Shown: piece after piece, positions 33,897 to 43,929 of the stretch | Numbering within the stretch: position 1 is the stretch's first letter | Layout of the letters: every line of letters begins with the position of its first letter | Assembly (NCBI RefSeq): GCF_016921195.1 | Contig: NZ_JAFGYF010000007.1 | Span: forward strand, 124,001-188,000 | DNA: 64,000 nucleotides | Direction: 5' to 3' | Source: Cellulosimicrobium cellulans | Lineage (GTDB): Bacteria > Actinomycetota > Actinomycetes > Actinomycetales > Cellulomonadaceae | Position numbers and translations under genes: made by a program | The notes under the pieces: model-generated | Told to the model about the DNA's origin: nothing | Databases searched by the model: none | The model's input: the letters and a program-made list of their open reading frames with translations, nothing else

Positions 33897-35233
33897 CGTG
33901 AGCCCTCCACGAGCAGGGTCCAGGCGTGCTCGAGGGACGCGGACGGGTCGACGAGCGCCGCGTGCCACCCGGTCGAGCGCAGGGCCGCGACCGTCTCGAG
34001 CGCGTCGGCGTGCTCGGGAGCCCACGGGCGGGCGCTCACCACGAGCGCACGGTGCAGCCCGTCCCCGGCCATCGCGGCGACGGTGTGCCGGGCGACGGAG
34101 CCGAGCGGTCCGAGGACGGCGACGGTGATCTCCCCCGGTCGGCGGTCGCGGCGCAGAGCCTCGGCGGTCGCCGCGACCGACCGGTCGGCGTCCGCGACGA
34201 CGTGGTGCCCGTGCAGGTCGACGGTCGCGTCGAGGAGGTCGGCGGGACCCTCGCCCGAGCGGTTGACGCGGAAGCCCGTGCCCGACACGACCGGTGCGAG
34301 CGACGTCGGGACGAGCCGGACGGGGTGCCCGGCCTGGAGGAGGGACACGCCGATCGACGCCGCGCACTCGACCGCCCACTCGCCGTCGGCGAGGGCGTGC
34401 GGGCTCGACGCCGCGAGCTCCGGGTGGGGCAGGAGCCCGCGGTCCAGGAGGACGCTGACGGGCGGCAGGCCCGCGCTCTCGTCCGCACGGACCATGAGCT
34501 GGCCGTGGCGTGCGGCGCTGGGCCAGTGCACGCGCCGCGGGTCGTCGCCGGCGACGTAGTCGCGCAGCACCGAGTCGTCGCTCGACGCGAGCCGAGCGCC
34601 CGACGCGGAGCGCTCGTGCTCGCCGAACGCGCGCGACCCCCGGACGGGCAGCTCCACCGTGCGCGGCCACACCGCGACGGCGGTCGGGTCGCCGAGCTCT
34701 TGGGTCGCGCTGACCAGGCCGAAGAGGTCGACCCGCGTCGTGAGGAGCGGACCGAGGGGCCACCGGCCGCGGCGGAGCGGGCGCAGCCGGTAGCGGACGG
34801 CGATGTGGTCGCCCACCGTCGCGACCTGGGCGCGCAGCGAGCCCTGGTCGCACAGCTCGTGCGCCGCCTGCTCGCTGATCCGCAGGCGGGCGAGCGTCGT
34901 CGCGGTGGACGACGTGGCCCGCGTGGCAGCGACCGTGAGGCGCGCGGTGGTGTACTGCCCGCGCACGGCGGGGTTCGGTTGGACACGGCGCGTCACGTGC
35001 AGCGCGCCACGACCGCGGTCGATCCGGCGGACGGCCATCCAGCACCAGGCGGCGCCGACGGCGAGCGCCCCGGCGACGCCGAGCCCGACGAGGTCGGGGA
35101 GCCCGAGCGTGACGCCCAGGACCGCGAGCGCGACGCCGGCGCCCAGCACCGCCGTCCCGCGGCGGGTGAGGCGGGCGCTCGCGAGGCTCCTGCTCCTACC
35201 GCGGAGCCGGCCGAGGAACGACGGGGCGCGCAC
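33893..35233 (-). CDS. DUF58 domain-containing protein
   Basis: 446 residues. Two N-terminal membrane segments (about 27-66) precede a beta-rich region and the DUF58 signature YVAGDDPRRVHWPSAARHGQLMVR, followed by a vWA-like fold (PPVSVLLDRG). DUF58 proteins regularly accompany MoxR ATPases and are thought to be their partners in folding or activating exported complexes. The stop overlaps the TgpA-like start. It follows moxR at a one-base gap, so the three genes form one operon. Confidence 0.9.
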   Translation of the reverse strand: MRAPSFLGRLRGRSRSLASARLTRRGTAVLGAGVALAVLGVTLGLPDLVGLGVAGALAVGAAWCWMAVRRIDRGRGALHVTRRVQPNPAVRGQYTTARLTVAATRATSSTATTLARLRISEQAAHELCDQGSLRAQVATVGDHIAVRYRLRPLRRGRWPLGPLLTTRVDLFGLVSATQELGDPTAVAVWPRTVELPVRGSRAFGEHERSASGARLASSDDSVLRDYVAGDDPRRVHWPSAARHGQLMVRADESAGLPPVSVLLDRGLLPHPELAASSPHALADGEWAVECAASIGVSLLQAGHPVRLVPTSLAPVVSGTGFRVNRSGEGPADLLDATVDLHGHHVVADADRSVAATAEALRRDRRPGEITVAVLGPLGSVARHTVAAMAGDGLHRALVVSARPWAPEHADALETVAALRSTGWHAALVDPSASLEHAWTLLVEGSR

Positions 35234-35234
35234 G

Positions 35235-36254
35235 TCAGCGACGCTCGGTCGCGTCCAGGGCGGGGATCGGCGTCTGCGCCACGATCGACGCGACGACGGC
35301 CTCGGCGTCCTGTCCCGAGAGCCGGGCCTCGGTCGTGATGACGAGCCGGTGCGCGAGCACGGGGACGGCGAGGTACTGCACGTCGTCGGGGAGCACGTGG
35401 TCGCGCCCGGCCATCGCCGCGAGGGACTTCGCCGCGCGCAGGAGCTGGAGCGTCGTCCGGGGGGAGGCGCCGAGCCGCAGGCCGGGATGCTCGCGTGTCG
35501 CGGTGACGAGGGCGAGCACGTAGCGCTTGACGGCGGTCGACGCGTAGACGGCGCGCGCCACCTCGGCGAACCGCAGGACGGCCGCCCCCGTGGTCACGGG
35601 GCGGAGGTGGGCCAGCGGGTTGTCCGACTCCTGCCGGTCGAGCATCCGGAGCTCGGCGTCGACGTCGGGATAGCCGACGGTCAGCCGCGCCATGAAGCGG
35701 TCGCGCTGCGCCTCCGGCAGCGGATAGGTGCCTTCCATCTCGACCGGGTTCTGGGTCGCGACGACGAGGAACGGGCTCGGGAGCATGTGGGTCGTGCCGT
35801 CGACGGTCGTCTGGCCCTCCTCCATGCACTCCAGGAGCGCCGACTGGGTCTTGGGGGAGGCGCGGTTGATCTCGTCGCCGATGACGATGTTGGAGAAGAC
35901 GGGCCCCGGACGGAACTCGAACTCGTGGTTCGCCGCACGGTAGATGTTGACGCCGGTGAGGTCGCTCGGCAGGAGGTCCGGCGTGAACTGGATGCGGCCG
36001 ACCTTGCAGTCGATCGTGCGGGCCAGAGCCTTGGCGAGCGTCGTCTTGCCGACACCGGGGACGTCCTCGATGAGGAGGTGGCCCTGGGCGAGGAGGACGG
36101 CGACGGTCACGGTCACGAGGTCGGGACGGCCCGTGACGACGGACTCGATGCCGGAGCGGATCCGGCTCGTGGTCTCGACCAGCTCGTCGAGGCCGGCGAG
36201 GGCGCCGCCCCCGGGCTCGTCGGAGGGCGCGACAGGGGCGATGTCGGGGAGCAC
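35235..36254 (-). CDS. MoxR family AAA+ ATPase
   Basis: 339 residues. Walker [15 protein letters not shown], Walker [21 protein letters not shown], a sensor region [24 protein letters not shown] and a lid domain ([20 protein letters not shown]) define a MoxR ATPase. MoxR proteins work as chaperone-like motors with DUF58/vWA partners, which are the next genes. GTG at 36254 has GGAGG five bases upstream; in-frame codons further upstream have no such support. A TAGGCT hexamer lies about 60 bases before the start, and inverted MraZ-type repeats lie further upstream. Confidence 0.93.
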   Translation of the reverse strand: MLPDIAPVAPSDEPGGGALAGLDELVETTSRIRSGIESVVTGRPDLVTVTVAVLLAQGHLLIEDVPGVGKTTLAKALARTIDCKVGRIQFTPDLLPSDLTGVNIYRAANHEFEFRPGPVFSNIVIGDEINRASPKTQSALLECMEEGQTTVDGTTHMLPSPFLVVATQNPVEMEGTYPLPEAQRDRFMARLTVGYPDVDAELRMLDRQESDNPLAHLRPVTTGAAVLRFAEVARAVYASTAVKRYVLALVTATREHPGLRLGASPRTTLQLLRAAKSLAAMAGRDHVLPDDVQYLAVPVLAHRLVITTEARLSGQDAEAVVASIVAQTPIPALDATERR

Positions 36255-36312
36255 GGAGACCTCCGTCGTCGGTGGCGCACTGCCGCGGACCAGGGGGACC
36301 GCGGGTGGGAAG

Positions 36313-36318
36313 AGCCTA
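36313..36318 (-). promoter_or_regulatory. -10 hexamer TAGGCT for the moxR operon
   Basis: On the minus strand TAGGCT lies 58 bases before the moxR GTG, giving a leader of about 50 bases that contains a GGAGG ribosome binding site. Confidence 0.4.
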
Positions 36319-36429
36319 GTGGACCGTGGGCGCTGCGCGAGCGTCGGCGCGAGGGGCGGGCGCCGCGCGGGCCGTGCGGCCGCTGCGCGCCCCCGGACGA
36401 CGTCGCGACGCGCCATGGGGAGTGTTCCC

Positions 36430-36445
36430 CTCCACCCCGCTCCAC
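36430..36445 (-). promoter_or_regulatory. Two inverted MraZ-type repeats
   Basis: CTCCAC occurs at 36430 and 36440, i.e. two GTGGAG motifs on the minus strand with a 10-bp period, about 80 bp before the forward set. They face the moxR operon and could be a second MraZ site. Confidence 0.4.
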
Positions 36446-36506
36446 CCCTCGCGACCTGCGGAGATCCTGCGAAGGCGGGTGAAAGCCCGCCGATTCACCG
36501 AGAGCG

Positions 36507-36532
36507 GTGGAGGGAAGTGGAGTACCGTGGAG
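36507..36532 (+). promoter_or_regulatory. MraZ operator: three GTGGAG direct repeats
   Basis: GTGGAG occurs at 36507, 36517 and 36527, exactly 10 bp apart. MraZ of other bacteria binds three or four short TGGG(A/N)-type repeats spaced 10 bp apart upstream of its own operon, so this is probably the autoregulatory operator. The 310-bp gap 36255-36564 holds this, the inverted pair and the moxR promoter. Confidence 0.75.
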
Positions 36533-36564
36533 GAGAAGGGAGCAGGAGGGGAGGTGCCAGGTGC

Positions 36565-37041
36565 ATGTCCGGCTTCGTGGACGACGTGCTCGGCGGTTCC
36601 TCCGGCCTGCTCCTGGGCACCTTCACGCCACGCCTGGACGACAAGGGGAGGCTCATCCTCCCCGCGAAGTTCCGGTCGCGGCTCGCACCGGGTCTCGTCA
36701 TGACGCGGGGGCAGGAGCGCTGTCTGTTCCTGCTGCCGATGGACGAGTTCCGGCGCATGTACGACCAGATCCGGCAGGCGCCGGTGACGAGCAAGCAGGC
36801 CCGGGACTACCTGCGCGTCTTCCTCTCGGGGGCGAGCGACGAGATCCCGGACAAGCAGGGACGCGTCTCGATCCCCGCGCCCTTGCGGGCGTACGCGGGG
36901 CTCGACCGCGACGTCGCCGTGATCGGCGCCGGCACGCGGGTCGAGATCTGGGACGCGCAGGCCTGGGAGACGTACCTCGCGGAGCAGGAGTCGGCGTATT
37001 CCGACACCGCGGAGGAGGTGTTCCCTGACCTGCGCTTCTAG
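36565..37041 (+). CDS. mraZ: Division/cell wall cluster transcriptional repressor MraZ
   Basis: 158 residues. Two SpoVT-AbrB DNA-binding repeats are seen: [14 protein letters not shown] near 27-40 and [14 protein letters not shown] near 97-110, both with the DXXXR motif. The usual start of the family is the FLGT strand; here ATG at 36565 gives about 20 extra residues ([13 protein letters not shown]) before [13 protein letters not shown], so a downstream start is possible. GGAGGGGAGGTG precedes the ATG. MraZ binds the GTGGAG repeats just upstream and represses the dcw operon. Confidence 0.92.
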   Translation: MSGFVDDVLGGSSGLLLGTFTPRLDDKGRLILPAKFRSRLAPGLVMTRGQERCLFLLPMDEFRRMYDQIRQAPVTSKQARDYLRVFLSGASDEIPDKQGRVSIPAPLRAYAGLDRDVAVIGAGTRVEIWDAQAWETYLAEQESAYSDTAEEVFPDLRF

Positions 37042-37086
37042 CGCACGACCCACGGCTCCCGCACGGTGAGGCCTCCTCCCGCCCGG

Positions 37087-37111
37087 TCTGACGCACTTCC
37101 CCGGCGTCAGA
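37087..37111 (+). other. Hairpin in the mraZ-rsmH gap
   Basis: An 8-bp perfect stem (TCTGACGC at 37087-37094 with its complement at 37104-37111) and a nine-base loop lie in the 146-bp gap between mraZ and rsmH. It has no U-tract; an attenuator or RNA processing site is possible. Confidence 0.3.
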
Positions 37112-37187
37112 AAGGACGCGGAGGGAGACCTGACCGTACGGGGCCGGGTCGACGAGCAGCACGGACCAGCACGGAGAGGAGACGGAC

Positions 37188-38219
37188 ATGACGAGCACCC
37201 CCGACGACGCCGCCGAGCGGCACGTCCCGGTCCTCCTCCAGCGCTGCGTCGACCTCCTCGCCCCCGCCCTCGCCGGTCCGGACGCGGTCCTCGTGGACTG
37301 CACGCTCGGCATGGGCGGACACACCGAGGCCGTCCTGGAGCAGGTCCCGACGGCGCGCGTCGTCGGCATCGACCGCGACCCCGAGGCCATCGCCCGGGCG
37401 TCGCGCCGTCTCGAGCGGTTCGGCGAACGGTTCCGGGCCGTGCACGCCGTCTACGACGAGATCGGCGACGTCGTGGCCGACGTCGTCGGCGCGCCGGTCC
37501 AGGGCGTGCTCATGGACCTCGGGGTGTCCTCGCTCCAGATCGACGAGGCCGACCGCGGGTTCTCCTACGCGCACGACGCGCCGCTCGACATGCGCATGGA
37601 CCCGACGACCGGCCGGACGGCCGCCGACGTCCTCAACACCTACGACGAGCGTGCGCTCACCCGGATCCTGCGCGACTACGGCGAGGAGCGGTTCGCGCAG
37701 CGCGTCGCACGGGCGATCGTCCGACGCCGCGAGCAGCGCCCGTGGGAGCGCAGCGCCGAGCTCGTCGAGGTCGTGCGCGGCGCGATCCCCGCCGCGACGC
37801 GGACGACGGGCGGGAACCCCGCCAAGCGGACCTTCCAGGCGCTGCGGATCGAGGTGAACGGCGAGCTTGAGGTGCTCGAGCGCGCGGTCCCGGCCGCCGT
37901 GGACGTCCTCGCCGTGGGCGGGCGCCTCGTCGTCGAGTCGTACCACTCGCTCGAGGACCGGATCGTCAAGCGCGTGCTCGCCGCGGGGGCGACGATCAGC
38001 GCGCCGCCCGGGCTGCCCGTCGTGCCGGAGGAGGACCAGCCGTACCTGCGGCTCCTCACCCGGGGCGCGGAGGAGGCGTCGACCGCCGAGCGGGAGTCCA
38101 ACCCGCGCTCGGCGTCCGTCCGGCTCCGCGCCGCCGAGCGCACCCGGCCCACACCGCCGCACCGCCGTCCGCACCGACCGACCGACCGACCGCACGACCC
38201 GGAGCAGAGGACACGATGA
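37188..38219 (+). CDS. rsmH: 16S rRNA (cytosine1402-N4)-methyltransferase RsmH
   Basis: 343 residues. It methylates N4 of C1402 in 16S r[16 protein letters not shown], the SAM-binding [15 protein letters not shown] at 36-50, [48 protein letters not shown] and [14 protein letters not shown] are family signatures. GAGAGGAGACG precedes the ATG. The C-terminus is basic and Pro-rich. The stop overlaps the ftsL start (ATGA). Confidence 0.97.
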   Translation: MTSTPDDAAERHVPVLLQRCVDLLAPALAGPDAVLVDCTLGMGGHTEAVLEQVPTARVVGIDRDPEAIARASRRLERFGERFRAVHAVYDEIGDVVADVVGAPVQGVLMDLGVSSLQIDEADRGFSYAHDAPLDMRMDPTTGRTAADVLNTYDERALTRILRDYGEERFAQRVARAIVRRREQRPWERSAELVEVVRGAIPAATRTTGGNPAKRTFQALRIEVNGELEVLERAVPAAVDVLAVGGRLVVESYHSLEDRIVKRVLAAGATISAPPGLPVVPEEDQPYLRLLTRGAEEASTAERESNPRSASVRLRAAERTRPTPPHRRPHRPTDRPHDPEQRTR

Positions 38220-38665
38220 GCGCACAGAGGTCGACCGCCGCCCGCCCGCTCCCGCGCACGGCGCGCCCGACGCCCGCCCCGCGCCCGTCGCTCACGGCGC
38301 TCCCCGGCGGCGCGTCCGAGCGCGCGCTCCGCTCGCGTCTCGAGCTCGTCCGGGCACCTCTCCAGGCGCGGTCCAAGATCCCGTTCCTCGTCGTCTGCAT
38401 GTCGATCCTCGGCGCGGCCCTCCTGTGTGCTCTCCTGGTGAACACGACGATGGCGCGCAACTCCTACGAGATGTCGGAGCTGCGCCGGGAGGTGAGCCGC
38501 GTGGCCCAGGACACGCAGAGCCTGCAGGCGCAGGTCGACGCCCGGAAGACCTCGCTGCCGGACACCGCGGCCTCCCTCGGCATGGTGCCTGCGGAGGACC
38601 CGGCGATGGTCCGGCTCTCCGACGGCACGGTCCTCGGCGGCGCGCAGGAGGGGGCCGGGCAGTGA
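38216..38665 (+). CDS. ftsL: FtsL-like septum formation protein
   Basis: 149 residues. A basic, Pro-rich cytoplasmic N-terminus (1-54), one membrane span (about 55-76) and a coiled-coil extracytoplasmic region ([27 protein letters not shown]) give the bitopic FtsL layout. FtsL joins FtsB and FtsQ to activate FtsWI. Sequence identity in this family is low, so the assignment rests on layout and its place between rsmH and ftsI. It overlaps both neighbours (ATGA, GTGA). Confidence 0.85.
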   Translation: MSAQRSTAARPLPRTARPTPAPRPSLTALPGGASERALRSRLELVRAPLQARSKIPFLVVCMSILGAALLCALLVNTTMARNSYEMSELRREVSRVAQDTQSLQAQVDARKTSLPDTAASLGMVPAEDPAMVRLSDGTVLGGAQEGAGQ

Positions 38666-40668
38666 CGGGTCAGACCGGAGCCGGACGCGACCGCCGGCCG
38701 CGCCCCGCGGCGAGCACGCAGCGGTCCCGCCCCGCCCCTACGGCCTCCCGGCCCTCGCCGGGAGGCCGTGGCGCTTCCGGCGACGGGCGCCGGGCCGCCG
38801 GCACGGGCACGCGCGTCGCGGCGACCGCCCGCACGTCGAGGACCGCAGCCTCCCGGTCGCCACGGAGCGGCGGCCGCCCGCCGGCACGCCCCGCCCGGGT
38901 GCCCCGCGAGCCAGGCCGCCCCGAGCGGCGCCAGCGCTGGCTCATCGTGGTCGCCGGCGTGATCACGGCGGTCTTCGTGGGCCAGCTCGTCAACGTCCAG
39001 GTGCTGCGCGGGCCGGCGCTCGCGGCGGACGCGCGCGCCGACCGTACGCGCAGCTCGACCCTCCTGGCGCACCGCGGCGACATCACCGATGCCGACGGCG
39101 TGGTGCTCGCGACGTCCGTGGACCGGTACACGGTCGCGGCGGACCCGAAGGCGATCGCCGAGTTCGAGCCACGCGCCGCCGACCTCGTCGACGGGGAGCC
39201 GCTCGAGGAGGGCGGCGCCGTGGGCGTGGCCAAGCTGCTCGCCCCGATCCTGGGGAAGTCCTCCCCGGAGCTCGCCGCGCAGCTCAACGGGTCGTCGCGG
39301 TACGTCGTCCTGGCCAAGGACGTCACCCCCGAGGTGCAGCGCCAGATCGCGGACCTCCAGCTCTCCGCCTACGTGCGCACCACCATGACGAGCGAGCGGA
39401 CGTACCCCGCGGGCACGGTCGCGGGCAACCTCGTGGGTTTCGTCAACGAGGAGCAGGCGGGCGGCGGCGGTGTCGAGGCGTCCTACGACGACGTCCTCGC
39501 CGGCGTCTCCGGGTCGCGCGAGTGCGAGGCCGGGCTGGGCGGCCAGGTCATCCCGACGGGCCGGTGCGAGGTCGTGGACGCCGTGCCGGGGCGGAACGTG
39601 CAGCTCACCATCGCGCGGGACGTGCAGTGGAAGGCGCAGGACTCGGTGGACCGCGCGGTGAGCGAGACGGGTGCGGAGTACGCGATCGCCGTCGTGCAGG
39701 ACGTCCGCACGGGCGAGGTCCTCGCGCTCGCGGACTCCGGGACGGTGAACCCGAACGACCGCACGACCGACGCCGTCTCCCGACCGAGCCGGGCCGTGTC
39801 GAACGTCTTCGACCCGGGGTCGACGGGCAAGGTCGTCACGATGGCCGCGGCCATCGAGGGCGGCTACGCCGACCCGTCGACGCAGTTCGAGGTGCCGTAC
39901 CTCTACACCACGCCCAACGGCGAGACCTTCCGGGATTCGCACGAGCACCCCCTGCAGCGGCTCACGCTCGCGGGCGTCCTCGCGGAGTCCTCGAACACCG
40001 GGACCGTCCAGGTGGGGGAGAGGATCCCGAAGCAGGTGCGCTACGACTACCTGCACAAGTTCGGGTTCGGGCAGAAGTCGGGGCTCGGTCTGCCGGGCGA
40101 GTCCGCCGGGATCCTGCACCCCGCCGACGCGTGGGACGGACGCACCGAGTACGCCGTGCTGTTCGGCCAGAGCGTGTCCGTGAACGCGATCCAGGCCACG
40201 AGCGTCTTCTCGACCATCGCGAACGGCGGGGTGCGCACGACGCCGACCATCGTCGCGGGGACGACGGACGAGCGCGGTGAGCTGGTCCCGGCGGAGCGCC
40301 CGGAACCCGTGCGCGTCGTCTCGCAGGAGACGGCGGACACGGTGCTGCACATGATGGAGTCCGTTGTCGAGGAGGGCACCGGGTCGAGCGCGTCGGTGCC
40401 CGGCTACCGGGTCGCGGGCAAGACGGGCACGGCGCAGATGGCCGGCCCCGACGGGAGCCTGTCCTCGATCATGGCCTCGTTCATCGGCGTGGCCCCGGCC
40501 GACGACCCGCGATACACCGTCTCGGTGTTCCTCAAGGACCCGCACTCGTCGATCTTCGGCGGCGTCGTCGCGGCGCCCGTCTTCAGCGAGATCATGGGCT
40601 TCACGCTCGAGCACGAGGGCGTGCTGCCGAGCACCGAGCCGTACGTGCCGCTCCCGACGACGTGGTGA
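38662..40668 (+). CDS. ftsI: Septal peptidoglycan transpeptidase FtsI (PBP3)
   Basis: 668 residues, class B penicillin-binding protein. A long basic Ala/Pro/Arg-rich cytoplasmic N-terminus (about 90 residues) is followed by one span (WLIVVAGVITAVFVGQLVNV). The pedestal domain begins with RGDITDADGVVLATS. The catalytic motifs are S387-T-G-K390, S443-S-N445 and K587-T-G589. It cross-links septal peptidoglycan with FtsW. No PASTA domain is present. GTG at 38662 overlaps the ftsL stop. A 148-bp gap and a new promoter follow before murE. Confidence 0.96.
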   Translation: MTGQTGAGRDRRPRPAASTQRSRPAPTASRPSPGGRGASGDGRRAAGTGTRVAATARTSRTAASRSPRSGGRPPARPARVPREPGRPERRQRWLIVVAGVITAVFVGQLVNVQVLRGPALAADARADRTRSSTLLAHRGDITDADGVVLATSVDRYTVAADPKAIAEFEPRAADLVDGEPLEEGGAVGVAKLLAPILGKSSPELAAQLNGSSRYVVLAKDVTPEVQRQIADLQLSAYVRTTMTSERTYPAGTVAGNLVGFVNEEQAGGGGVEASYDDVLAGVSGSRECEAGLGGQVIPTGRCEVVDAVPGRNVQLTIARDVQWKAQDSVDRAVSETGAEYAIAVVQDVRTGEVLALADSGTVNPNDRTTDAVSRPSRAVSNVFDPGSTGKVVTMAAAIEGGYADPSTQFEVPYLYTTPNGETFRDSHEHPLQRLTLAGVLAESSNTGTVQVGERIPKQVRYDYLHKFGFGQKSGLGLPGESAGILHPADAWDGRTEYAVLFGQSVSVNAIQATSVFSTIANGGVRTTPTIVAGTTDERGELVPAERPEPVRVVSQETADTVLHMMESVVEEGTGSSASVPGYRVAGKTGTAQMAGPDGSLSSIMASFIGVAPADDPRYTVSVFLKDPHSSIFGGVVAAPVFSEIMGFTLEHEGVLPSTEPYVPLPTTW

Positions 40669-40804
40669 ACCTCACCCGGTCGGCCGACCGCGAGCCACGA
40701 GGCCGCCGCGTCGTCCGTGGCGGTCTCGGTGAAGGTCCGGTGAAGCGCGCACCGCTGCGGTCGCCGGGGCACGACGGCTTGCGAGCGTGGCGGCCCCGGC
40801 ACGG

Positions 40805-40810
40805 TAGGTT
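40805..40810 (+). promoter_or_regulatory. -10 hexamer TAGGTT for leaderless murE
   Basis: TAGGTT is followed by six bases and the murE GTG at 40817. It would give a second transcription entry point inside the dcw cluster. Confidence 0.5.
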
Positions 40811-40816
40811 CTACAC

Positions 40817-42484
40817 GTGACATCCCCGATCGACCGCCTTCGTCCCGCCGCGACCACCCCTCGGTCGGTCGAGGACCTGGCAGCACGGTTCGGTCTCGAC
40901 GTCCGCGCAGGTCGTGGGCCCGGCGGCTCGTCCGCACCGGGCGCGGTCGAGGTGTGGTCGGTGGCCTCCGACGACCGGACGGCGGACGCGGGCGACCTCT
41001 TCGTCGCCCTCCCCGGTGCCCGCGCGCACGGGGCACGCTTCGCGCCCGCTGCCGTCGCGCGCGGGGCGCACGCCGTCCTCACGGACGAGCAGGGCGCCGC
41101 GCTCGTGGCCGACGTGGGCCTCGAGGTCCCCGTGCTCGTCGCCGCGGACCCGCGTGCGCTGCTCGGCCCGGTCGCCGCGTGGGTCTACGGCAGCCCCGCG
41201 CAGGACCTCACGACGTTCGGCGTGACCGGCACGAACGGCAAGACCACCACCACCTACCTGGTCGACCACGTGCTGCGCGCGCTCGGCTGGAAGGGCGGGC
41301 TCATCGGCACGGTGGAGATGCGGTCGGGCGACCGCGTCCTGCCGAGCCGGCTCACGACGCCCGAGGCCGCCGACCTGCAGGCGCTGCTCGCGGCGATGCG
41401 GGAGGACGCCGTGCGCACCCTCGCGATGGAGGTCTCGTCGCACGCGCTCGCGCTGCACCGGGTCGACGGGCTCGTGTTCGACGTCGTGGGCTTCACCAAC
41501 CTCAGCCAGGACCACCTCGACTTCCACGGCGACCTCCAGGAGTACTTCGAGGCGAAGGCGCTGCTGTTCACGCCCGAGCACGCGCGCCGCGGTGTCGTCG
41601 TCGTCGACGACGCGTGGGGCGAGCGCATGGTCGCGGCCGCGCGGATCCCGGTCGCGACGCTGCGCGTGAGCCCGCAGGACGCGGCGGACGAGCAGCCGGG
41701 CGCGGACTGGACCGTGCACGGCGTCGAGCCCTCGGCAGCGGGCGGCTCCGCGTTCACGCTGCGGCACCGCGACGGCCGGAGCGTGCGTACGACGACGGCC
41801 CTGCCGGGCGCGTTCAACGTCGCCAACGCGGCCCTCGCCCTCGCGCTCGTGCTCGAGGCGGGGACCGACCCGCGCGACGTGGAGACGGCGCTCGAGGCGG
41901 CGGGCGGGCTCTCCCCGGCGGTCCCGGGGCGCATGGAGCTCGTCTCGCGCCCGCCGCACCGCCCGCGCGTCGTCGTGGACTTCGCCCACAACCCGGACGC
42001 GCTGGCGCTCGCCCTCGACGCGCTGCGCCCGACGACCCCGGGTCGCCTCGTCGTCGTCTTCGGCGCCACGGGCGACCGTGACCGGGGCAAGCGCCCCACG
42101 ATGGGCGGCGTCGCGGTCGAGGGGGCCGACGTCGTCGTCGTGACGGACGACGACCCGCACGGCGAGGACCCGGCCGCGATCCGCGCGGAGGTGCTGCCGG
42201 GCGCGCACGCCGCGCGCGAGGCGGCGGCCGCCGCGCCCGAGCCGCGCGACGTCGTCGTGCTCGAGGTCGCGCCGCGCGCCCGGGCGATCCGCGAGGCGAT
42301 CGCCGCCGCCGGCCTCGACGACACGGTGCTCGTCGCGGGCCGGGGTCATGAGGTGTGGCAGGAGATCGCCGGCGTCGACCACCCCCTGGACGACCGTGTC
42401 GAGGCGCGCGCCGCGCTCGCGGAGCGGGACACCGGCCGCGCACCCCACGACACCCCCGACGACCTGAAGGAGCACCACGCATGA
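40817..42484 (+). CDS. murE: UDP-MurNAc-tripeptide synthetase MurE
   Basis: 555 residues. It adds the third-position diamino acid to UDP-MurNAc-L-Ala-D-Glu. The ATP-binding GTNGKT is at 138-143; TTPEAADLQALLA, EVSSHALALHRVDG, FTNLSQDHLDFH and VVDFAHNPDAL are typical. The specificity loop reads D445-D-P-H448 (TDDDPHGEDP) instead of DNPR of meso-DAP enzymes, so L-Lys or L-Orn is the likely substrate. GTG at 40817 fits a leaderless transcript. It begins the tightly coupled murE-murF-mraY-murD run, with an ATGA overlap into murF. Confidence 0.96.
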   Translation: MTSPIDRLRPAATTPRSVEDLAARFGLDVRAGRGPGGSSAPGAVEVWSVASDDRTADAGDLFVALPGARAHGARFAPAAVARGAHAVLTDEQGAALVADVGLEVPVLVAADPRALLGPVAAWVYGSPAQDLTTFGVTGTNGKTTTTYLVDHVLRALGWKGGLIGTVEMRSGDRVLPSRLTTPEAADLQALLAAMREDAVRTLAMEVSSHALALHRVDGLVFDVVGFTNLSQDHLDFHGDLQEYFEAKALLFTPEHARRGVVVVDDAWGERMVAAARIPVATLRVSPQDAADEQPGADWTVHGVEPSAAGGSAFTLRHRDGRSVRTTTALPGAFNVANAALALALVLEAGTDPRDVETALEAAGGLSPAVPGRMELVSRPPHRPRVVVDFAHNPDALALALDALRPTTPGRLVVVFGATGDRDRGKRPTMGGVAVEGADVVVVTDDDPHGEDPAAIRAEVLPGAHAAREAAAAAPEPRDVVVLEVAPRARAIREAIAAAGLDDTVLVAGRGHEVWQEIAGVDHPLDDRVEARAALAERDTGRAPHDTPDDLKEHHA

Positions 42485-43929
42485 TCGAGCTCACTGCGGC
42501 GCAGGTGGCCGCAGCGACCGGCGGACGGCTGTCCGCCGACCCGGAGGTGCGGGTCGGGGGGCCCGTCGTCGTCGACTCGCGCAGGGTCGCGCCGGGATCG
42601 CTCTTCGTCGCGCTGCCGGGCGAGCACGTCGACGGGCACGACTTCGCGGCCGGGGCCGTCGCCGCCGGCGCGACCCTGGTCCTCGCCGCGCGCGAGCTCG
42701 ACGTGCCGTGCGTCGTCGTCGACGACGTGCAGACCGCGCTCGGCGAGCTCGCGCGGCACGTGCTCGCGACGCTCCGCGAGCGTGGCGACCTCCGCGTGGT
42801 CGCCGTGACCGGCTCGGTCGGCAAGACGACCACCAAGGACCTGCTGGGGCAGCTCCTGCGGCCCGAGGGCGAGACGGTCGTGCCGCGCGGCTCGTTCAAC
42901 AACGAGATCGGGCTCCCGCTCACGGTGCTCGAGGCGGACGAGTCCACGCGGTTCCTCGTGCTCGAGATGGGTGCGAGCGGCGTCGGTCACCTCACCTACC
43001 TCACGCGGATCGCGCCGCCCGACGTCTCCGTCGTGCTCGTCGTGGGCAGCGCCCACCTCGGGGAGTTCGGCGGGATCGAGGCCGTGGCCCGTGCCAAGTC
43101 CGAGCTCGTGACCGGCCTGGCGCCGGGCGGGGTCGCCGTGCTCAACGCGGACGACCTGCGCGTCGCGGCGATGGCGGACGTCGCGCCGGGCGAGGTCGTG
43201 ACGTTCGGGACGATCCCCGCGGCCGACGTGCGCGCGGAGGACCTGGGCATCGACCGCACGGGCCGTGCGTCGTTCACGCTCCGCGTGCGCCCCGGCGCGT
43301 CGGACGACGCGACGCGCGGCGACGGCACGAGCGCGCGCGTGACCCTCGGTCTCGTGGGGGAGCACCACGTGACGAACGCCATGGCGGCCGCGACGGCGGC
43401 GCTGCGCCTCGGCGTCGCGCTGCCCGACGTCGCCGCGCGGCTCTCGGACGCGCGCGCGCTGAGCCCGCACCGGATGCAGGTCACCGAGCGGCCGGACGGC
43501 ATCACGGTGATCGACGACTCCTACAACGCCAACCCCGACTCCATGCGGGCCGCGCTCAAGGCACTGGCCGTGATGGCGGGTCGCGACCGGCGCTCGGTCG
43601 CCGTGCTCGGCGAGATGCTCGAGCTCGGCGAGGACTCGCGCGTCGCGCACGACGACATCGGCCGGCTCGTGGTCCGATTGAACGTCAAGCTGCTCGTCGT
43701 GGTCGGCGAGGGCGCGGGCGGGATCCACGACGGCGCGACCCAGGAGGGGTCGTGGGGCGACGAGACCCGGTTCGTGCCCGACGTCGAGGCGGCGTCGGCG
43801 CTGCTGCGCGACGAGCTGCGGGAGGGGGACGTCGTGCTCGTGAAGGCCTCGAACGGGTCCGGGCTGTGGCGGCTCGGCGACGAGCTCGCCGCGGCCGGCG
43901 CGGACGCGCCCGGAGGTGACCGCGCATGA
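42481..43929 (+). CDS. murF: UDP-MurNAc-tripeptide:D-alanyl-D-alanine ligase MurF
   Basis: 482 residues. It adds D-Ala-D-Ala to complete the UDP-MurNAc pentapeptide. N-terminal [12 protein letters not shown] and [21 protein letters not shown]-binding GSVGKTT at 111-117, [27 protein letters not shown] and [18 protein letters not shown] are conserved. ATG at 42481 overlaps the murE stop, and its own stop overlaps the mraY start. The predicted activity does not depend on the MurE substrate choice. Confidence 0.97.
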   Translation: MIELTAAQVAAATGGRLSADPEVRVGGPVVVDSRRVAPGSLFVALPGEHVDGHDFAAGAVAAGATLVLAARELDVPCVVVDDVQTALGELARHVLATLRERGDLRVVAVTGSVGKTTTKDLLGQLLRPEGETVVPRGSFNNEIGLPLTVLEADESTRFLVLEMGASGVGHLTYLTRIAPPDVSVVLVVGSAHLGEFGGIEAVARAKSELVTGLAPGGVAVLNADDLRVAAMADVAPGEVVTFGTIPAADVRAEDLGIDRTGRASFTLRVRPGASDDATRGDGTSARVTLGLVGEHHVTNAMAAATAALRLGVALPDVAARLSDARALSPHRMQVTERPDGITVIDDSYNANPDSMRAALKALAVMAGRDRRSVAVLGEMLELGEDSRVAHDDIGRLVVRLNVKLLVVVGEGAGGIHDGATQEGSWGDETRFVPDVEAASALLRDELREGDVVLVKASNGSGLWRLGDELAAAGADAPGGDRA

